The notes under the pieces were generated by a model. That model saw only the letters and a program-made list of their open reading frames with translations, was not told the origin of the DNA and did no database searches. Positions 44,900-58,255 of a stretch of 64,000 nucleotides of DNA are shown here, in pieces. Made by a program: the position numbers and the translations under genes. Source of the DNA: Agrobacterium tumefaciens str. B6 (GTDB taxonomy: Bacteria > Pseudomonadota > Alphaproteobacteria > Rhizobiales > Rhizobiaceae). Location: positions 62,001 through 126,000 of the forward strand of contig NZ_LMVK01000006.1 in the NCBI RefSeq assembly GCF_001541315.1, written 5' to 3'. Position 1 is the first letter of the stretch, and each line of letters begins with the position of its first letter.

Positions 44900-47362
44900 A
44901 TGATCAATAATCTAAACGCCGCCGATCTTCCCCGCCCCGCCCCGCGCAGTTCCAACCCGGAAATCATGGCGTCGGAAATCATCGAACGCCTCACCTACCG
45001 CATCGGTAAGGACGTCAAGGTTGCCAAGCCGCACGACTGGCTGACCGCAACCATCCTCGTCGTGCGCGACCGCATCATCGACAAATGGATGGAATCCACC
45101 CGCAAGGCCTATCACAACAATTCCAAGCGCGTTTATTACCTGTCGCTCGAATTCCTGATCGGTCGCCTGATGCGCGACGCCATCTCCAATATCGGCCTGA
45201 TGCACGAAATCCGCGATGCGCTGTCCTCGCTCGGCGTCGATCTTGACGTCATCGCCGGTCTGGAGCCGGATGCAGCCCTTGGCAATGGCGGCCTTGGCCG
45301 TCTCGCCGCCTGTTTCATGGAATCCATGGCGACCGTCGATATTCCCGCCTATGGCTATGGCATCCGTTACGTGCACGGCCTCTTCCGCCAGCAGATGGCG
45401 GATGGATGGCAGGTGGAACTGCCGGAAACCTGGCTGGCGCATGGCAACCCCTGGGAATTCGAGCGCCGCGAAAGCTCCTATGAAAGCGGCGTCGGCGGAT
45501 CGGTGGAGACGATCGGCGGTTATGAAGATCCGCAGCGCTTCGTCTGGAAACCGGCCGAACGCGTCATCGCCATGGCTTACGACACGCCGGTCGTCGGCTG
45601 GCGCGGCACCCGCGTCAACACGCTTCGCCTGTGGTCGGCGCAGCCGATAGATCCCATTCTTCTGGCCGCCTTCAATGCCGGCGACCATATCGGCGCATTG
45701 CGCGAAAGCAACAAGGCGGAAAGCCTGACGCGGGTTCTCTACCCCGCCGATGCGACGCCGGCCGGTCAGGAACTGCGCCTGCGGCAGGAGTTCTTCTTCT
45801 CCTCCGCTTCGCTGCAGGACATTCTGCGCCGCCATCTGCAGCAGTACCCGGATTTCACCTCGCTGCCCGACAAGGTTTCGATCCAGCTTAACGACACGCA
45901 TCCGGCCATTTCCATCTGCGAAATGATGCGCCTTCTCTGCGATGTCCATGGCCTTGAATTCGACGAAGCCTGGAAGATCACACAGGGCACCTTCTCCTAC
46001 ACCAACCACACGCTTCTGCCGGACGCGCTGGAAAGCTGGCCGGTGCCGCTGCTCGAGCGCCTTTTGCCCCGGCACATGCAGATCGTTTACGCCATCAACG
46101 CCAATACGCTGCTCTTCGCCCGCAAGGAAAAGAAGATGGCGGATCAGCAGATCCGCTCCATCTCTCTCATCGATGAAGGCGGCGAGCGCCGTGTGCGCAT
46201 GGGCAACCTCGCCTTCATCGGCTCGCATTCCATCAACGGCGTTTCCGCCCTTCATACCGAGCTGATGAAGGAAACGGTCTTTGCCGACCTGCACAGCCTC
46301 TATCCTGATCGTATCAACAACAAGACCAACGGCATTACGCCGCGCCGCTGGCTGATGCAGTGCAACCCCGGTCTGACCGGATTGATCAGGGAAGCGATCG
46401 GCGACGATTTCCTCGATGATGCGGAAAAGCTGACGGCACTCGACCGTTTCGCCGACGATGCCGGTTTCCGCGAGAAATTCGCCGAGGTGAAGCGTCTGAA
46501 CAAGGTGCGGCTTGCCAATACGGTGGCGCAGCGCATGGGCATCCGCGTCGATCCCTCGGCCATGTTCGACATCCAGATCAAGCGCATCCACGAATATAAG
46601 CGCCAGCTTCTGAACCTTGTTGAGACTGTCGCCCTTTACGACCAGATCCGTTCCCACCCGGAACTGGATTGGGTGCCGCGCGTTAAGTTCTTCGCAGGCA
46701 AGGCGGCGCCGAGTTATCACAACGCGAAGCTGATCATCAAGCTTGCCAACGATATTGCCCGGGTCATCAACAACGATCCGGCCGTGCGCGGGCTTCTCAA
46801 AGTGGTGTTTGTTCCGAACTATAACGTCTCACTTGCCGAAATCATGGTTCCCGCCGCCGATCTTTCGGAACAGATTTCGACGGCCGGCATGGAAGCCTCC
46901 GGCACCGGCAACATGAAATTCGCGCTGAACGGTGCGCTGACCATCGGCACGCTCGATGGCGCGAATGTGGAAATGCTCGAACATGTCGGCGCTGAGAACA
47001 TCGTCATCTTCGGCATGACGGCGGAAGAAGTGGCCAGAGCTCGCGCCGAGGGCCACAATCCGCGTGCCATCATCGAAGGGTCTGCGGAATTGTCGCAGGC
47101 TCTGTCGTCCATCGCGTCGGGTGTGTTTTCACCGGATGATCGTTCGCGGTTTTCCGCCCTCATCGACGGCATATACAACAGCGACTGGTTCATGGTCGCC
47201 GCCGATTTCGACGCCTATGCCGACGCACAGCGCAAGGTGGACGCGATCTGGAGCGATCAGGATAGCTGGAACACCAAAGCAGTGCGCAACACGGCGCGTA
47301 TGGGCTGGTTCTCGTCCGACAGGACGATCCGCCAATATGCCACCGAGATCTGGAGAGCCTGA
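44900..47362 (+). CDS. glgP: Glycogen phosphorylase
   Basis: Releases glucose 1-phosphate from glycogen chain ends. 820 residues, standard for the family. The PLP-lysine motif EASGTGNMKFALNGALTIGT lies near residue 660, and GNGGLGRLAACFMESMA (about 116) and the NTHP-type DTHPAISICEM block (about 330) are intact. First gene of glgP-glgB-glgC-glgA-pgm; the weak SD contrasts with later genes. The stop overlaps the glgB ATG by one base (TGATG). Confidence 0.96.
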   Translation: MINNLNAADLPRPAPRSSNPEIMASEIIERLTYRIGKDVKVAKPHDWLTATILVVRDRIIDKWMESTRKAYHNNSKRVYYLSLEFLIGRLMRDAISNIGLMHEIRDALSSLGVDLDVIAGLEPDAALGNGGLGRLAACFMESMATVDIPAYGYGIRYVHGLFRQQMADGWQVELPETWLAHGNPWEFERRESSYESGVGGSVETIGGYEDPQRFVWKPAERVIAMAYDTPVVGWRGTRVNTLRLWSAQPIDPILLAAFNAGDHIGALRESNKAESLTRVLYPADATPAGQELRLRQEFFFSSASLQDILRRHLQQYPDFTSLPDKVSIQLNDTHPAISICEMMRLLCDVHGLEFDEAWKITQGTFSYTNHTLLPDALESWPVPLLERLLPRHMQIVYAINANTLLFARKEKKMADQQIRSISLIDEGGERRVRMGNLAFIGSHSINGVSALHTELMKETVFADLHSLYPDRINNKTNGITPRRWLMQCNPGLTGLIREAIGDDFLDDAEKLTALDRFADDAGFREKFAEVKRLNKVRLANTVAQRMGIRVDPSAMFDIQIKRIHEYKRQLLNLVETVALYDQIRSHPELDWVPRVKFFAGKAAPSYHNAKLIIKLANDIARVINNDPAVRGLLKVVFVPNYNVSLAEIMVPAADLSEQISTAGMEASGTGNMKFALNGALTIGTLDGANVEMLEHVGAENIVIFGMTAEEVARARAEGHNPRAIIEGSAELSQALSSIASGVFSPDDRSRFSALIDGIYNSDWFMVAADFDAYADAQRKVDAIWSDQDSWNTKAVRNTARMGWFSSDRTIRQYATEIWRA

Positions 47363-49569
47363 TGAAAAAACCGCTCAATTCGGCCGAAGAGAAAAAGACT
47401 GGCGAAATCACGAAGGCTGAAATCGAGGCGATCAAGAGCGGTTTGCATTCCAATCCCTTTGCCCTTCTCGGCGTTCACGAGACGCCGGAAGGGTTTTCCG
47501 CCCGCTGTTTCATTCCGGGCGCCGAGGAGGTTTCCGTCCTCACGCTGGATGGAAATTTCGTAGGTGAATTGAAGCGGCTTGATCCTGATGGTTTTTTCGA
47601 AGGCCGGATCGATCTTTCAAAGCGCCAGCCGGTGCGGTACCGCGCCAGCCGCGACGATGCCGAATGGGCGGTGACCGACCCCTACAGCTTCGGCCCTGTT
47701 CTCGGCCCCATGGACGATTATTTCGTCCGTGAAGGATCGCATCTCAGGCTCTTCGACAGGATGGGCGCGCATCCGCTGAAACTCGAAGGCGTCGAAGGTT
47801 TTCACTTCGCCGTGTGGGCGCCCAATGCGCGGCGTGTTTCCGTCGTCGGCGATTTCAACAATTGGGATGGCCGCCGGCATGTGATGCGCTTCCGCAAGGA
47901 TACCGGCATCTGGGAAATCTTCGCGCCTGACGTCTATGCCGGCTGCGCCTACAAGTTCGAAGTCCTCGGCGCCAATGGCGAGCTTCTCCCCCTAAAGGCC
48001 GATCCCTATGCCCGCCGCGCCGAATTGCGGCCGAAGAACGCTTCCGTCACCGCGCCGGAACTGACGCAGAAATGGGAAGATCAGGCCCACCGGGAACATT
48101 GGGCGCAGGTGGACCAGCGCCGCCAACCGATCAGCATCTATGAGGTGCATGCCGGCTCCTGGCAGCGCCGCGAGGACGGCACCTTCCTCAGCTGGGATGA
48201 ACTCGCCGCCCAGCTCATTCCCTATTGTACGGATATGGGCTTCACCCATATCGAATTCCTGCCCATCACCGAACATCCCTATGATCCCTCCTGGGGTTAC
48301 CAGACGACCGGCCTTTATGCGCCATCCGCCCGTTTCGGCGATCCCGAGGGCTTTGCCCGCTTCGTCAACGGCGCGCACAAGGTCGGTATCGGCGTTCTTC
48401 TCGACTGGGTTCCGGCGCATTTTCCGACCGATGAGCACGGGTTGCGCTGGTTCGACGGCACCGCGCTTTACGAGCACGCCGATCCGCGTCAGGGTTTTCA
48501 CCCCGACTGGAACACGGCGATCTACAATTTCGGCCGTATCGAGGTCATGTCCTACCTCATCAACAACGCGCTTTATTGGGCCGAGAAATTCCATCTCGAC
48601 GGCCTGCGCGTCGATGCGGTCGCCTCGATGCTCTATCTCGATTATTCCCGCAAGGAAGGCGAGTGGATTCCCAATGAATATGGCGGACGCGAAAATCTCG
48701 AATCCGTCCGCTTCCTGCAGAAGATGAATTCGCTCGTCTACGGCACCCATCCCGGCGTCATGACGATCGCGGAGGAATCCACCTCGTGGCCGAAAGTGTC
48801 CCAGCCCGTCCACGAGGGCGGTCTCGGTTTCGGCTTCAAATGGAACATGGGCTTCATGCACGACACGCTGAGTTATTTCGCGCGTGAGCCGGTGCATCGC
48901 AAGTTCCACCATCAGGAACTGACCTTCGGCCTGCTTTACGCCTTCACCGAGAATTTCGTGCTTCCGCTTTCCCACGACGAGGTGGTGCACGGCAAGGGAT
49001 CGCTGATCGCCAAGATGTCCGGCGATGACTGGCAGAAATTCGCCAATCTCCGCTCCTATTACGGCTTCATGTGGGGTTATCCCGGCAAGAAGCTGCTGTT
49101 CATGGGGCAGGAGTTCGCACAGTGGAGCGAATGGAGCGAAAAGGGGTCGCTCGACTGGAACCTGCGCCAATATCCGATGCATGAGGGCATGCGCCGCCTC
49201 GTGCGCGATCTCAACCTCACCTATCGATCCAAAGCTGCCCTGCACGCCCGTGACTGCGAACCTGACGGCTTCCGCTGGCTTGTGGTCGATGATCACGAGA
49301 ATTCCGTCTTCGCCTGGCTGCGCACGGCGCCCGGCGAAAAGCCGGTGGCGGTCATCTGCAACCTCACCCCGGTCTATCGGGAAAATTATTATGTGCCGCT
49401 GCCTCTGGCGGGGCGGTGGCGGGAGATTCTCAACACCGATGCCGAAATTTATGGCGGCAGCGGCAAGGGAAATGGCGGACGCGTTCAGGCGGTCGATGCC
49501 GGCGGCGATATCGGGGCGATGCTCGTCCTGCCGCCGCTTGCCACGATCATGCTCGAACCGGAAAACTGA
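47362..49569 (+). CDS. glgB: 1,4-alpha-glucan branching enzyme
   Basis: Forms alpha-1,6 branches in glycogen; GH13 enzyme of 735 residues. N-terminal CBM48-type domains (about 15-220, with FAVWAPNARRVSVVGDFNNW), then the barrel. The nucleophile Asp is in GLRVDAVASMLYLD, the acid/base Glu in AEESTSWP, and the third Asp in LPLSHDEVVHGK. Directly coupled to glgP. Confidence 0.96.
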   Translation: MKKPLNSAEEKKTGEITKAEIEAIKSGLHSNPFALLGVHETPEGFSARCFIPGAEEVSVLTLDGNFVGELKRLDPDGFFEGRIDLSKRQPVRYRASRDDAEWAVTDPYSFGPVLGPMDDYFVREGSHLRLFDRMGAHPLKLEGVEGFHFAVWAPNARRVSVVGDFNNWDGRRHVMRFRKDTGIWEIFAPDVYAGCAYKFEVLGANGELLPLKADPYARRAELRPKNASVTAPELTQKWEDQAHREHWAQVDQRRQPISIYEVHAGSWQRREDGTFLSWDELAAQLIPYCTDMGFTHIEFLPITEHPYDPSWGYQTTGLYAPSARFGDPEGFARFVNGAHKVGIGVLLDWVPAHFPTDEHGLRWFDGTALYEHADPRQGFHPDWNTAIYNFGRIEVMSYLINNALYWAEKFHLDGLRVDAVASMLYLDYSRKEGEWIPNEYGGRENLESVRFLQKMNSLVYGTHPGVMTIAEESTSWPKVSQPVHEGGLGFGFKWNMGFMHDTLSYFAREPVHRKFHHQELTFGLLYAFTENFVLPLSHDEVVHGKGSLIAKMSGDDWQKFANLRSYYGFMWGYPGKKLLFMGQEFAQWSEWSEKGSLDWNLRQYPMHEGMRRLVRDLNLTYRSKAALHARDCEPDGFRWLVVDDHENSVFAWLRTAPGEKPVAVICNLTPVYRENYYVPLPLAGRWREILNTDAEIYGGSGKGNGGRVQAVDAGGDIGAMLVLPPLATIMLEPEN

Positions 49570-49590
49570 CAGACAGAGAGGGAGGACACC

Positions 49591-50853
49591 ATGTCGGAAA
49601 AAAGAGTTCAGCCTTTGGCGCGTGATGCAATGGCCTATGTCCTCGCAGGCGGCAGAGGCAGCCGCCTGAAGGAGCTGACGGACCGCCGGGCAAAACCCGC
49701 CGTCTATTTCGGCGGCAAAGCGCGTATCATCGATTTTGCGCTTTCCAACGCGCTCAATTCCGGCATTCGCCGCATCGGCGTCGCCACGCAATACAAGGCG
49801 CACTCCCTCATTCGCCACCTGCAGCGCGGCTGGGACTTCTTCCGCCCTGAACGGAACGAGAGCTTCGACATTCTTCCCGCCTCCCAGCGCGTTTCCGAAA
49901 CGCAATGGTATGAAGGCACCGCCGACGCGGTTTACCAGAATATCGACATCATCGAGCCCTATGCGCCGGAATATATGGTCATCCTCGCCGGCGACCATAT
50001 CTATAAGATGGACTACGAATACATGCTGCAGCAGCATGTCGATTCCGGCGCCGACGTGACGATCGGCTGCCTTGAAGTGCCGCGCATGGATGCGACCGGT
50101 TTCGGCGTGATGCATGTGAATGAAAAAGACGAGATCATCGATTTCATCGAAAAGCCGGCCGATCCACCAGGCATTCCCGGCAATGAAGGCTTCGCGCTTG
50201 CCTCCATGGGCATTTATGTCTTCCACACGAAATTCCTGATGGAAGCGCTGCGCCGCGACGCCGCCGATCCGACCTCCAGCCGCGACTTCGGCAAGGACAT
50301 CATTCCCTATATCGTAAAGCACGGCAAAGCCGTCGCCCACCGCTTCGCCGATTCCTGCGTCCGCTCGGATTTCGAGCATGGTCCTTACTGGCGCGACGTG
50401 GGCACCATCGATGCCTACTGGCAGGCCAATATCGATCTCACGGATGTGGTGCCTGACCTCGATATCTACGACAAGTCCTGGCCGATCTGGACCTATGCGG
50501 AAATCACCCCGCCGGCGAAATTCGTGCATGATGATGAGAACCGCCGCGGTTCGGCCGTGTCTTCGGTTGTTTCCGGGGACTGCATCATTTCCGGTGCGGC
50601 CCTCACCCGCAGCCTCCTGTTTACCGGCGTGCGCGCCAATTCATACTCCCGCCTTGAGAATGCCGTAGTACTGCCGAGTGTGAAGATCGGGCGTCATGCC
50701 CAGCTCAGCAATGTCGTCATCGACCATGGAGTGGTCATTCCGGAAGGACTGATTGTAGGAGAAGACCCAGAACTGGATGCCAAACGTTTCCGCCGCACTG
50801 AAAACGGCATTTGCCTTATCACCCAATCGATGATCGACAAGCTGGACCTGTAG
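49591..50853 (+). CDS. glgC: Glucose-1-phosphate adenylyltransferase
   Basis: Makes ADP-glucose, the committed step of glycogen synthesis. 420 residues. The nucleotide motif [20 protein letters not shown] lies at about residues 14-33. The catalytic Asp and the [15 protein letters not shown] block follow, with the C-terminal left-handed beta-helix from about 300. The Agrobacterium enzyme is known to be activated by fructose 6-phosphate and pyruvate. SD GGGAGGAC. Confidence 0.97.
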   Translation: MSEKRVQPLARDAMAYVLAGGRGSRLKELTDRRAKPAVYFGGKARIIDFALSNALNSGIRRIGVATQYKAHSLIRHLQRGWDFFRPERNESFDILPASQRVSETQWYEGTADAVYQNIDIIEPYAPEYMVILAGDHIYKMDYEYMLQQHVDSGADVTIGCLEVPRMDATGFGVMHVNEKDEIIDFIEKPADPPGIPGNEGFALASMGIYVFHTKFLMEALRRDAADPTSSRDFGKDIIPYIVKHGKAVAHRFADSCVRSDFEHGPYWRDVGTIDAYWQANIDLTDVVPDLDIYDKSWPIWTYAEITPPAKFVHDDENRRGSAVSSVVSGDCIISGAALTRSLLFTGVRANSYSRLENAVVLPSVKIGRHAQLSNVVIDHGVVIPEGLIVGEDPELDAKRFRRTENGICLITQSMIDKLDL

Positions 50854-50858
50854 AGCCC

Positions 50859-53934
<3,076 letters not shown>

Positions 53935-53951
53935 GGGCTTGTCGCCCGCTC

Positions 53952-53980
53952 ATGAGGGACGCACTGAAAGCGTCCCTCAT
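53952..53980 (+). terminator. Stem-loop after pgm
   Basis: ATGAGGGACGC (53952-53962) pairs perfectly with GCGTCCCTCAT (53970-53980), loop ACTGAAA. No strong T-run, so it may only attenuate transcription into glgX or protect the upstream mRNA. Confidence 0.6.
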
Positions 53981-54039
53981 TCGGCCTTGCCTCCCTTTTC
54001 CGTTCTGGGAGAGAAACACCATCCCCGGAGAGACTGATC

Positions 54040-55995
54040 ATGCAGACAACTTCCGTTTTCCCCAAAGGCGCAATCCAGACGGAAAACGGAACGGAATTCA
54101 CGGTCTATTCCCGGCATGCCTCCCAGATCGATCTCTGCCTTTTCGATAAAATCGGCGAAAAAGAAACGGCGCGCCTGCCGATGGTGCGCGGCGAAGACGA
54201 TATTCACAGATTGATCGTCGCCGACGTCGGCCTCGGCACGCGATACGGCTTTCGCGCTCACGGCATTTACGCTCCTGAACACGGCCTCTGGTTCGATCCC
54301 GCAAAGCTGCTGCTCGATCCCTATGCCACGGAGATCGACCGCCCCTTCCGACACGATCCAGCGCTTTACGCCTTTGGCGCGGAGACCGGCGAGATCATGC
54401 CGAAGGCGGTCCTTTCCCAATATGAGCCGGTCAAGCGCCATCAGCCGCTTTTTGCCGAAGGCGGGCTGATTTATGAGCTTGCCGTCAAATCCTTCACGCA
54501 GTTGCATCCCGAGGTGCCGAAAGACATCAGAGGCACCGTCGCAGCACTTGCCCATCCCGCCATTCTCGCACACCTGAAAAAAATCGGCGTCGATGCGGTG
54601 GAATTGATGCCGATCACCGCTTGGATCGACGAGCGCCACCTGCCGCCTCTCGGCCTTTCCAATGCCTGGGGTTATAATCCCGTCGGCTTCATGGCGCTCG
54701 ATCCGCGCCTCTGCCCCGGCGGCGTGCGGGAATTGCGAGATACGGTTGCGGCGCTGCATGCGGAAGGCATCAGCGTCATTCTCGATCTCGTCTTCAACCA
54801 TACGGGTGAAAGCGATATCGAGGGCTCGATCCTGTCGTTGCGCGGGCTCGACAATCTCACCGCCTTCCGCCACCCACAGGGAAAACCGGGCGTGCTGGTC
54901 AACGATACCGGCACCGGCAACACGGTTGCCTGCGACCATCCCTATATTCGCCAGCTCATCGTCGATTCCCTCAGGCATTTTGTTCTGAATGCCGGTGTGG
55001 ACGGCTTCCGTTTCGATCTCGCGCCCGTGCTCGGGAGAACGACCGCCGGCTTCGACATGGCGAGCGAGACGCTGGCCGCCATGCATTCGGACCCGGCGCT
55101 TTACGACCGGATATTGATCGCCGAACCCTGGGATATCGGTCCCGGCGGATATCAGCTCGGCAATTTCCCTGAAAGCTTCCTCGAGTGGAACGATCGCGCC
55201 CGCGACGACATGCGCCGTTTCTGGCGTGGTGATGCCGACACGACCGGGGCGCTGGCCAATGCGCTATCCGGCTCATCGCCGATCTTTTCCCGCCATGGCC
55301 GCTCGAAAAGCCGCAGCGTCAATTTCCTTGCCGCCCATGACGGTTTTACCCTGTTCGATCTAGTCAGCCATGAACGCAAGCACAATGAAAGGAACGGCGA
55401 GAGCAATCGCGACGGCCACAATGACAACCATTCCTGGAACAACGGTTTTGAGGGCCTGACCGAGGACCCCGCCATTGTCGCCGCCCGGCTTGCGGATGTG
55501 AAAGCGCTGCTTTCCACGCTTTTCGTCAGCCGCGGCGCCTTGATGCTGACGGCGGGCGACGAGGGCGGCCGCAGCCAGCAGGGCAACAACAATGCCTATT
55601 GCCAGGACAATGAGATCAACTGGGTCGACTGGTCATCGCTTGTCCCCGAACTGATCGACCACACGGCCTTTCTTGCCGCATTGCGCAAACGTTTCGGCGT
55701 GTTTTCTGAGACGGGCTTCTTTTCCGGCAGGGACGATGTGACATGGCTTGCCCCCGCCGGAGAACCGATGACGACAGCAGATTGGGAAAGACCGGATGCG
55801 CAGGCCTTCGCCATGCTGCTTTCCACCCCGGACCGGGAGACCGGCGAGGATACCGAGCTTGCCGTTCTTATCAATCGCGGCCGCGAGATCGTTCCCTTCA
55901 CCCTGCCGGGTGATGGCTGGCGCGCCATAGGTACGGATTTCGGCAATCCCGCCTTCCTGCCCGCCCGTTCGGTGGTGTTTTATCTGCGCAGTTGA
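54040..55995 (+). CDS. glgX: Glycogen debranching enzyme
   Basis: Hydrolyses alpha-1,6 links of limit dextrin produced by GlgP. GH13 isoamylase type, 651 residues: CBM48 domain (about 10-110), then the barrel. The nucleophile is in GFRFDLAPVLGR (about 330), the acid/base Glu in LIAEPWDIGPGG (about 362) and the third Asp in NFLAAHDGFTLFD. It lies 105 bp after pgm behind a stem-loop, with SD GGAGAG, so it may be transcribed less than the others. Confidence 0.95.
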   Translation: MQTTSVFPKGAIQTENGTEFTVYSRHASQIDLCLFDKIGEKETARLPMVRGEDDIHRLIVADVGLGTRYGFRAHGIYAPEHGLWFDPAKLLLDPYATEIDRPFRHDPALYAFGAETGEIMPKAVLSQYEPVKRHQPLFAEGGLIYELAVKSFTQLHPEVPKDIRGTVAALAHPAILAHLKKIGVDAVELMPITAWIDERHLPPLGLSNAWGYNPVGFMALDPRLCPGGVRELRDTVAALHAEGISVILDLVFNHTGESDIEGSILSLRGLDNLTAFRHPQGKPGVLVNDTGTGNTVACDHPYIRQLIVDSLRHFVLNAGVDGFRFDLAPVLGRTTAGFDMASETLAAMHSDPALYDRILIAEPWDIGPGGYQLGNFPESFLEWNDRARDDMRRFWRGDADTTGALANALSGSSPIFSRHGRSKSRSVNFLAAHDGFTLFDLVSHERKHNERNGESNRDGHNDNHSWNNGFEGLTEDPAIVAARLADVKALLSTLFVSRGALMLTAGDEGGRSQQGNNNAYCQDNEINWVDWSSLVPELIDHTAFLAALRKRFGVFSETGFFSGRDDVTWLAPAGEPMTTADWERPDAQAFAMLLSTPDRETGEDTELAVLINRGREIVPFTLPGDGWRAIGTDFGNPAFLPARSVVFYLRS

Positions 55996-56049
55996 TCCCT
56001 TCGCGTCACGAGCCGTATAAGTCGCGGGAAACAATGCGGACGAGGTAAC

Positions 56050-56538
56050 ATGACAAAAGAAATTGCGCTGGCGGAAATGAAGGATCGCGTCGGCGCGGAA
56101 ATGGGCGTTTCCAACTGGATCACCGTTGACCAGACGATGATTGATGCCTTCGCAAAAGCGACGCTGGACGAACAGTTCATCCACACCGACCCGGAACGCG
56201 CCAAAGCGGAAAGCCCCTTCGGCGGCACCATTGCCCATGGCTTCCTGACGCTCTCCCTGCTTTCGGCCCTGAATTACGATGCCCTGCCCCGCATTCGCGA
56301 ACAGACCATGGGCATCAATTACGGCTTCGATGCCATCCGTTTCGTCACGCCGGTCAAAAGCGGCGCGCGGGTGCGTGGCCGGTTCACGCTGGCGGAAGCG
56401 CGTTTTCGCGGGGCCGCCATGCTGATGACGACTTATGACGTGACGGTGGAAATCGAAAACGAGAAAAAACCGGCGCTTACCGCACGCTGGACCACCATCA
56501 GCCAGTTCAACCCGGAGGACAGGCCGCAAGACGCCTGA
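56050..56538 (+). CDS. MaoC-like dehydratase ((R)-specific enoyl-CoA hydratase/NodN family)
   Basis: 162 residues forming a hot-dog fold. The hydratase-2 motif has Asp in FIHTDPERAKAESPFGGTIA and His in AHGFLTLSLLSAL (about residues 38-65). Family members hydrate enoyl-CoA or act in odd lipid/aldehyde steps; rhizobial NodN belongs here. Lies 55 bp after glgX and 23 bp before a DUF2332 gene; no link to glycogen metabolism is evident. Confidence 0.88.
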   Translation: MTKEIALAEMKDRVGAEMGVSNWITVDQTMIDAFAKATLDEQFIHTDPERAKAESPFGGTIAHGFLTLSLLSALNYDALPRIREQTMGINYGFDAIRFVTPVKSGARVRGRFTLAEARFRGAAMLMTTYDVTVEIENEKKPALTARWTTISQFNPEDRPQDA

Positions 56539-56561
56539 AACCACCGCAAGGGAGAGAGCGC

Positions 56562-57599
56562 ATGCATGACGACGCCGTAAGGAATGCGTTTCTCGTGCAG
56601 GCAAGAGCCTGCAACAGCCTTGGCTCGCCCTTTACCGCACGGCTATGCCGCGCGGTGGCAGCAAGGCTCGACCGCCAGACGGAGGTGGGCGAGCGGATTT
56701 TATCCTGGCCCGGCGATGTCGGCCCCTCAGGCGATTCCGTTCCCCTGCGGTTGGCGGGCGCCCTGCATGCGCTTGCCATCAAGGAAAAGATCGCGCCGCT
56801 TGTCGATATCCCGCCGGAAGACGAGGAGGCTCTCTGGCAGGCTTGCGCCAGCGCCCTACGTTTTCATTCCGCCTTCATCCTTGAAAGGTTGAAATCACCA
56901 CCGCAGACCAACGAGGTTCGCCGTTCCGCCGTGCTGCTGCCGGGCTTTCTTTCGATTGCGGAATTGACCGGCAAACCGCTGGTGCTTTCCGAAGTGGGAG
57001 CCAGCGCCGGCCTCAACCTGCAATTCGACCGTTACCAATATCACCTCGGCAAACTCACCTGGGGCGAACAATCCGATGTTATCCTGTCACCAGAATGGCG
57101 CGGCAATACCCCACCCCATGGGCGGATCGAGGTTATCGAGCGCGCCGGCTGCGATCTCAACCCGCTCGATCCGTCATCGGCCGAGGATCGTCTGCGCCTG
57201 ATGTCCTATGTCTGGGCCGACCAGACCGACCGTCTGGAGCGCATCGCCGCCGCGTTGCGGATCGCGGTGGAGAACGGCCTGCAGGTCGAAAAGGCCGACG
57301 CCGTAGACTGGCTGAAACGCCGCCTTGCCAGGCAATATCCGGGTACTGCCCACGTCGTCTATCATACCGTCGCCTGGCAATATCTGCCCGATCCCTTGAA
57401 ACAGGCAGGCGAGGCACTGATCGCCGAGGCCGGAACCCGTGCCACGCTGGAGGCCCCGCTTGCCCGCCTGCAAATGGAGGCGGATACGACGTCCGGCAGT
57501 GCCGCCATTACCCTGCAAATCTGGCCGACCGGCGAGAAGCAGGAAATTGGCCGCGCCGATTTCCATGGGCGATGGGTGCAATGGCGGGGCTGGAAATAA
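56562..57599 (+). CDS. DUF2332 family protein
   Basis: 345 residues, cytosolic, found widely in alphaproteobacteria and actinobacteria. Visible family features are the N-terminal FLVQARACNSLGSPFTARLC, the central SEVGASAGLNLQFDRYQYHL (about residues 143-162; methyltransferase-like GASAGLN loop) and YHTVAWQYLP. The glycine-rich loop suggests a SAM-type Rossmann fold, but activity is unknown. SD GGGAGAG before the ATG. Confidence 0.82.
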   Translation: MHDDAVRNAFLVQARACNSLGSPFTARLCRAVAARLDRQTEVGERILSWPGDVGPSGDSVPLRLAGALHALAIKEKIAPLVDIPPEDEEALWQACASALRFHSAFILERLKSPPQTNEVRRSAVLLPGFLSIAELTGKPLVLSEVGASAGLNLQFDRYQYHLGKLTWGEQSDVILSPEWRGNTPPHGRIEVIERAGCDLNPLDPSSAEDRLRLMSYVWADQTDRLERIAAALRIAVENGLQVEKADAVDWLKRRLARQYPGTAHVVYHTVAWQYLPDPLKQAGEALIAEAGTRATLEAPLARLQMEADTTSGSAAITLQIWPTGEKQEIGRADFHGRWVQWRGWK

Positions 57600-57705
57600 G
57601 GGCAAAAAATTTAGACGAAGAGATTGCCCAAAATCCAACTAGTACTTGTAAAATGAATACAACCATGCTCCTCTTCTTGAGACCTTATCTAGAGGGGGAT
57701 TCTAA

Positions 57706-58245
57706 TTGCGTATCAAAACCCCAAAAATCATAAATATTCTTATGTTTTGGACGTTAATTTCGACCCCGGCGCTCGCCCAGCAACAAATGGGATCGCAAGC
57801 CGCCATGAATGCGTGCGCAAACATTGCCACCTTACTGCAGATGGGAGGGCCACAACTGCAATCTGCATTTGGGCAGCATGCACTATTTGCAATTTTTCAA
57901 CAAACTGGTGGAACAGGTCGCTATCTACCCCTAGTACAACTTGGACCTGTTCATAACGTTATGATAGGCGGGGAAAATGTACTTCCGTTGGGCAGTTTTT
58001 TGACTTGCCGGACCGTTCATCAGAATGGATATGCGGATTGGCAGCTTGCATTTTCTCAAATGACGCAGAGATTTGAGAATTTTCAGTTCAATTCGGTGCC
58101 TGGTGGAAACCCAAATCCAAACCCGACTCCGAATCCGAATCCGACGCCAAATCCCAATCCCAACCCGAATCCCACACCGAATCCGGTGCCAAAACCACCT
58201 TCGGATAATCAGGCCTGTCAAAAATTTCCCGAACTTTGCCCCTGA
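57706..58245 (+). CDS. Hypothetical exported protein with Asn-Pro repeat tail
   Basis: Not recognised. 179 residues from TTG 57706, which follows a good SD (AGAGGGGGA); ATG 57742 is an alternative. Signal peptide MRIKTPKIINILMFWTLIST ends near ALA-QQ (about residue 24). A small domain (about 25-125, two Cys) is followed by NPNPNPTPNPNPTPNPNP-type repeats (about 128-160) and a short Cys-containing end, QACQKFPELCP. The DNA is clearly more AT-rich than its surroundings. The repeat tail looks like a cell-wall or envelope-spanning linker. Confidence 0.7.
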   Translation: MRIKTPKIINILMFWTLISTPALAQQQMGSQAAMNACANIATLLQMGGPQLQSAFGQHALFAIFQQTGGTGRYLPLVQLGPVHNVMIGGENVLPLGSFLTCRTVHQNGYADWQLAFSQMTQRFENFQFNSVPGGNPNPNPTPNPNPTPNPNPNPNPTPNPVPKPPSDNQACQKFPELCP

Positions 58246-58255
58246 GGTGAACGCC

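Noticed and set aside
44912..46720. 602-codon open frame on the minus strand opposite glgP
   Set aside because: Shadow of a conserved GC-rich gene; its protein has no domain and glgP is complete in the sense strand.
47992..50529. 845-codon open frame on the minus strand across glgB and glgC
   Set aside because: Spans two well-supported genes on the opposite strand and shows no recognisable motif.
58108..58195. Short tandem repeats that could be mistaken for a CRISPR or microsatellite
   Set aside because: They are in-frame Asn-Pro/Thr-Pro codons within an exported protein; no spacers or cas genes.
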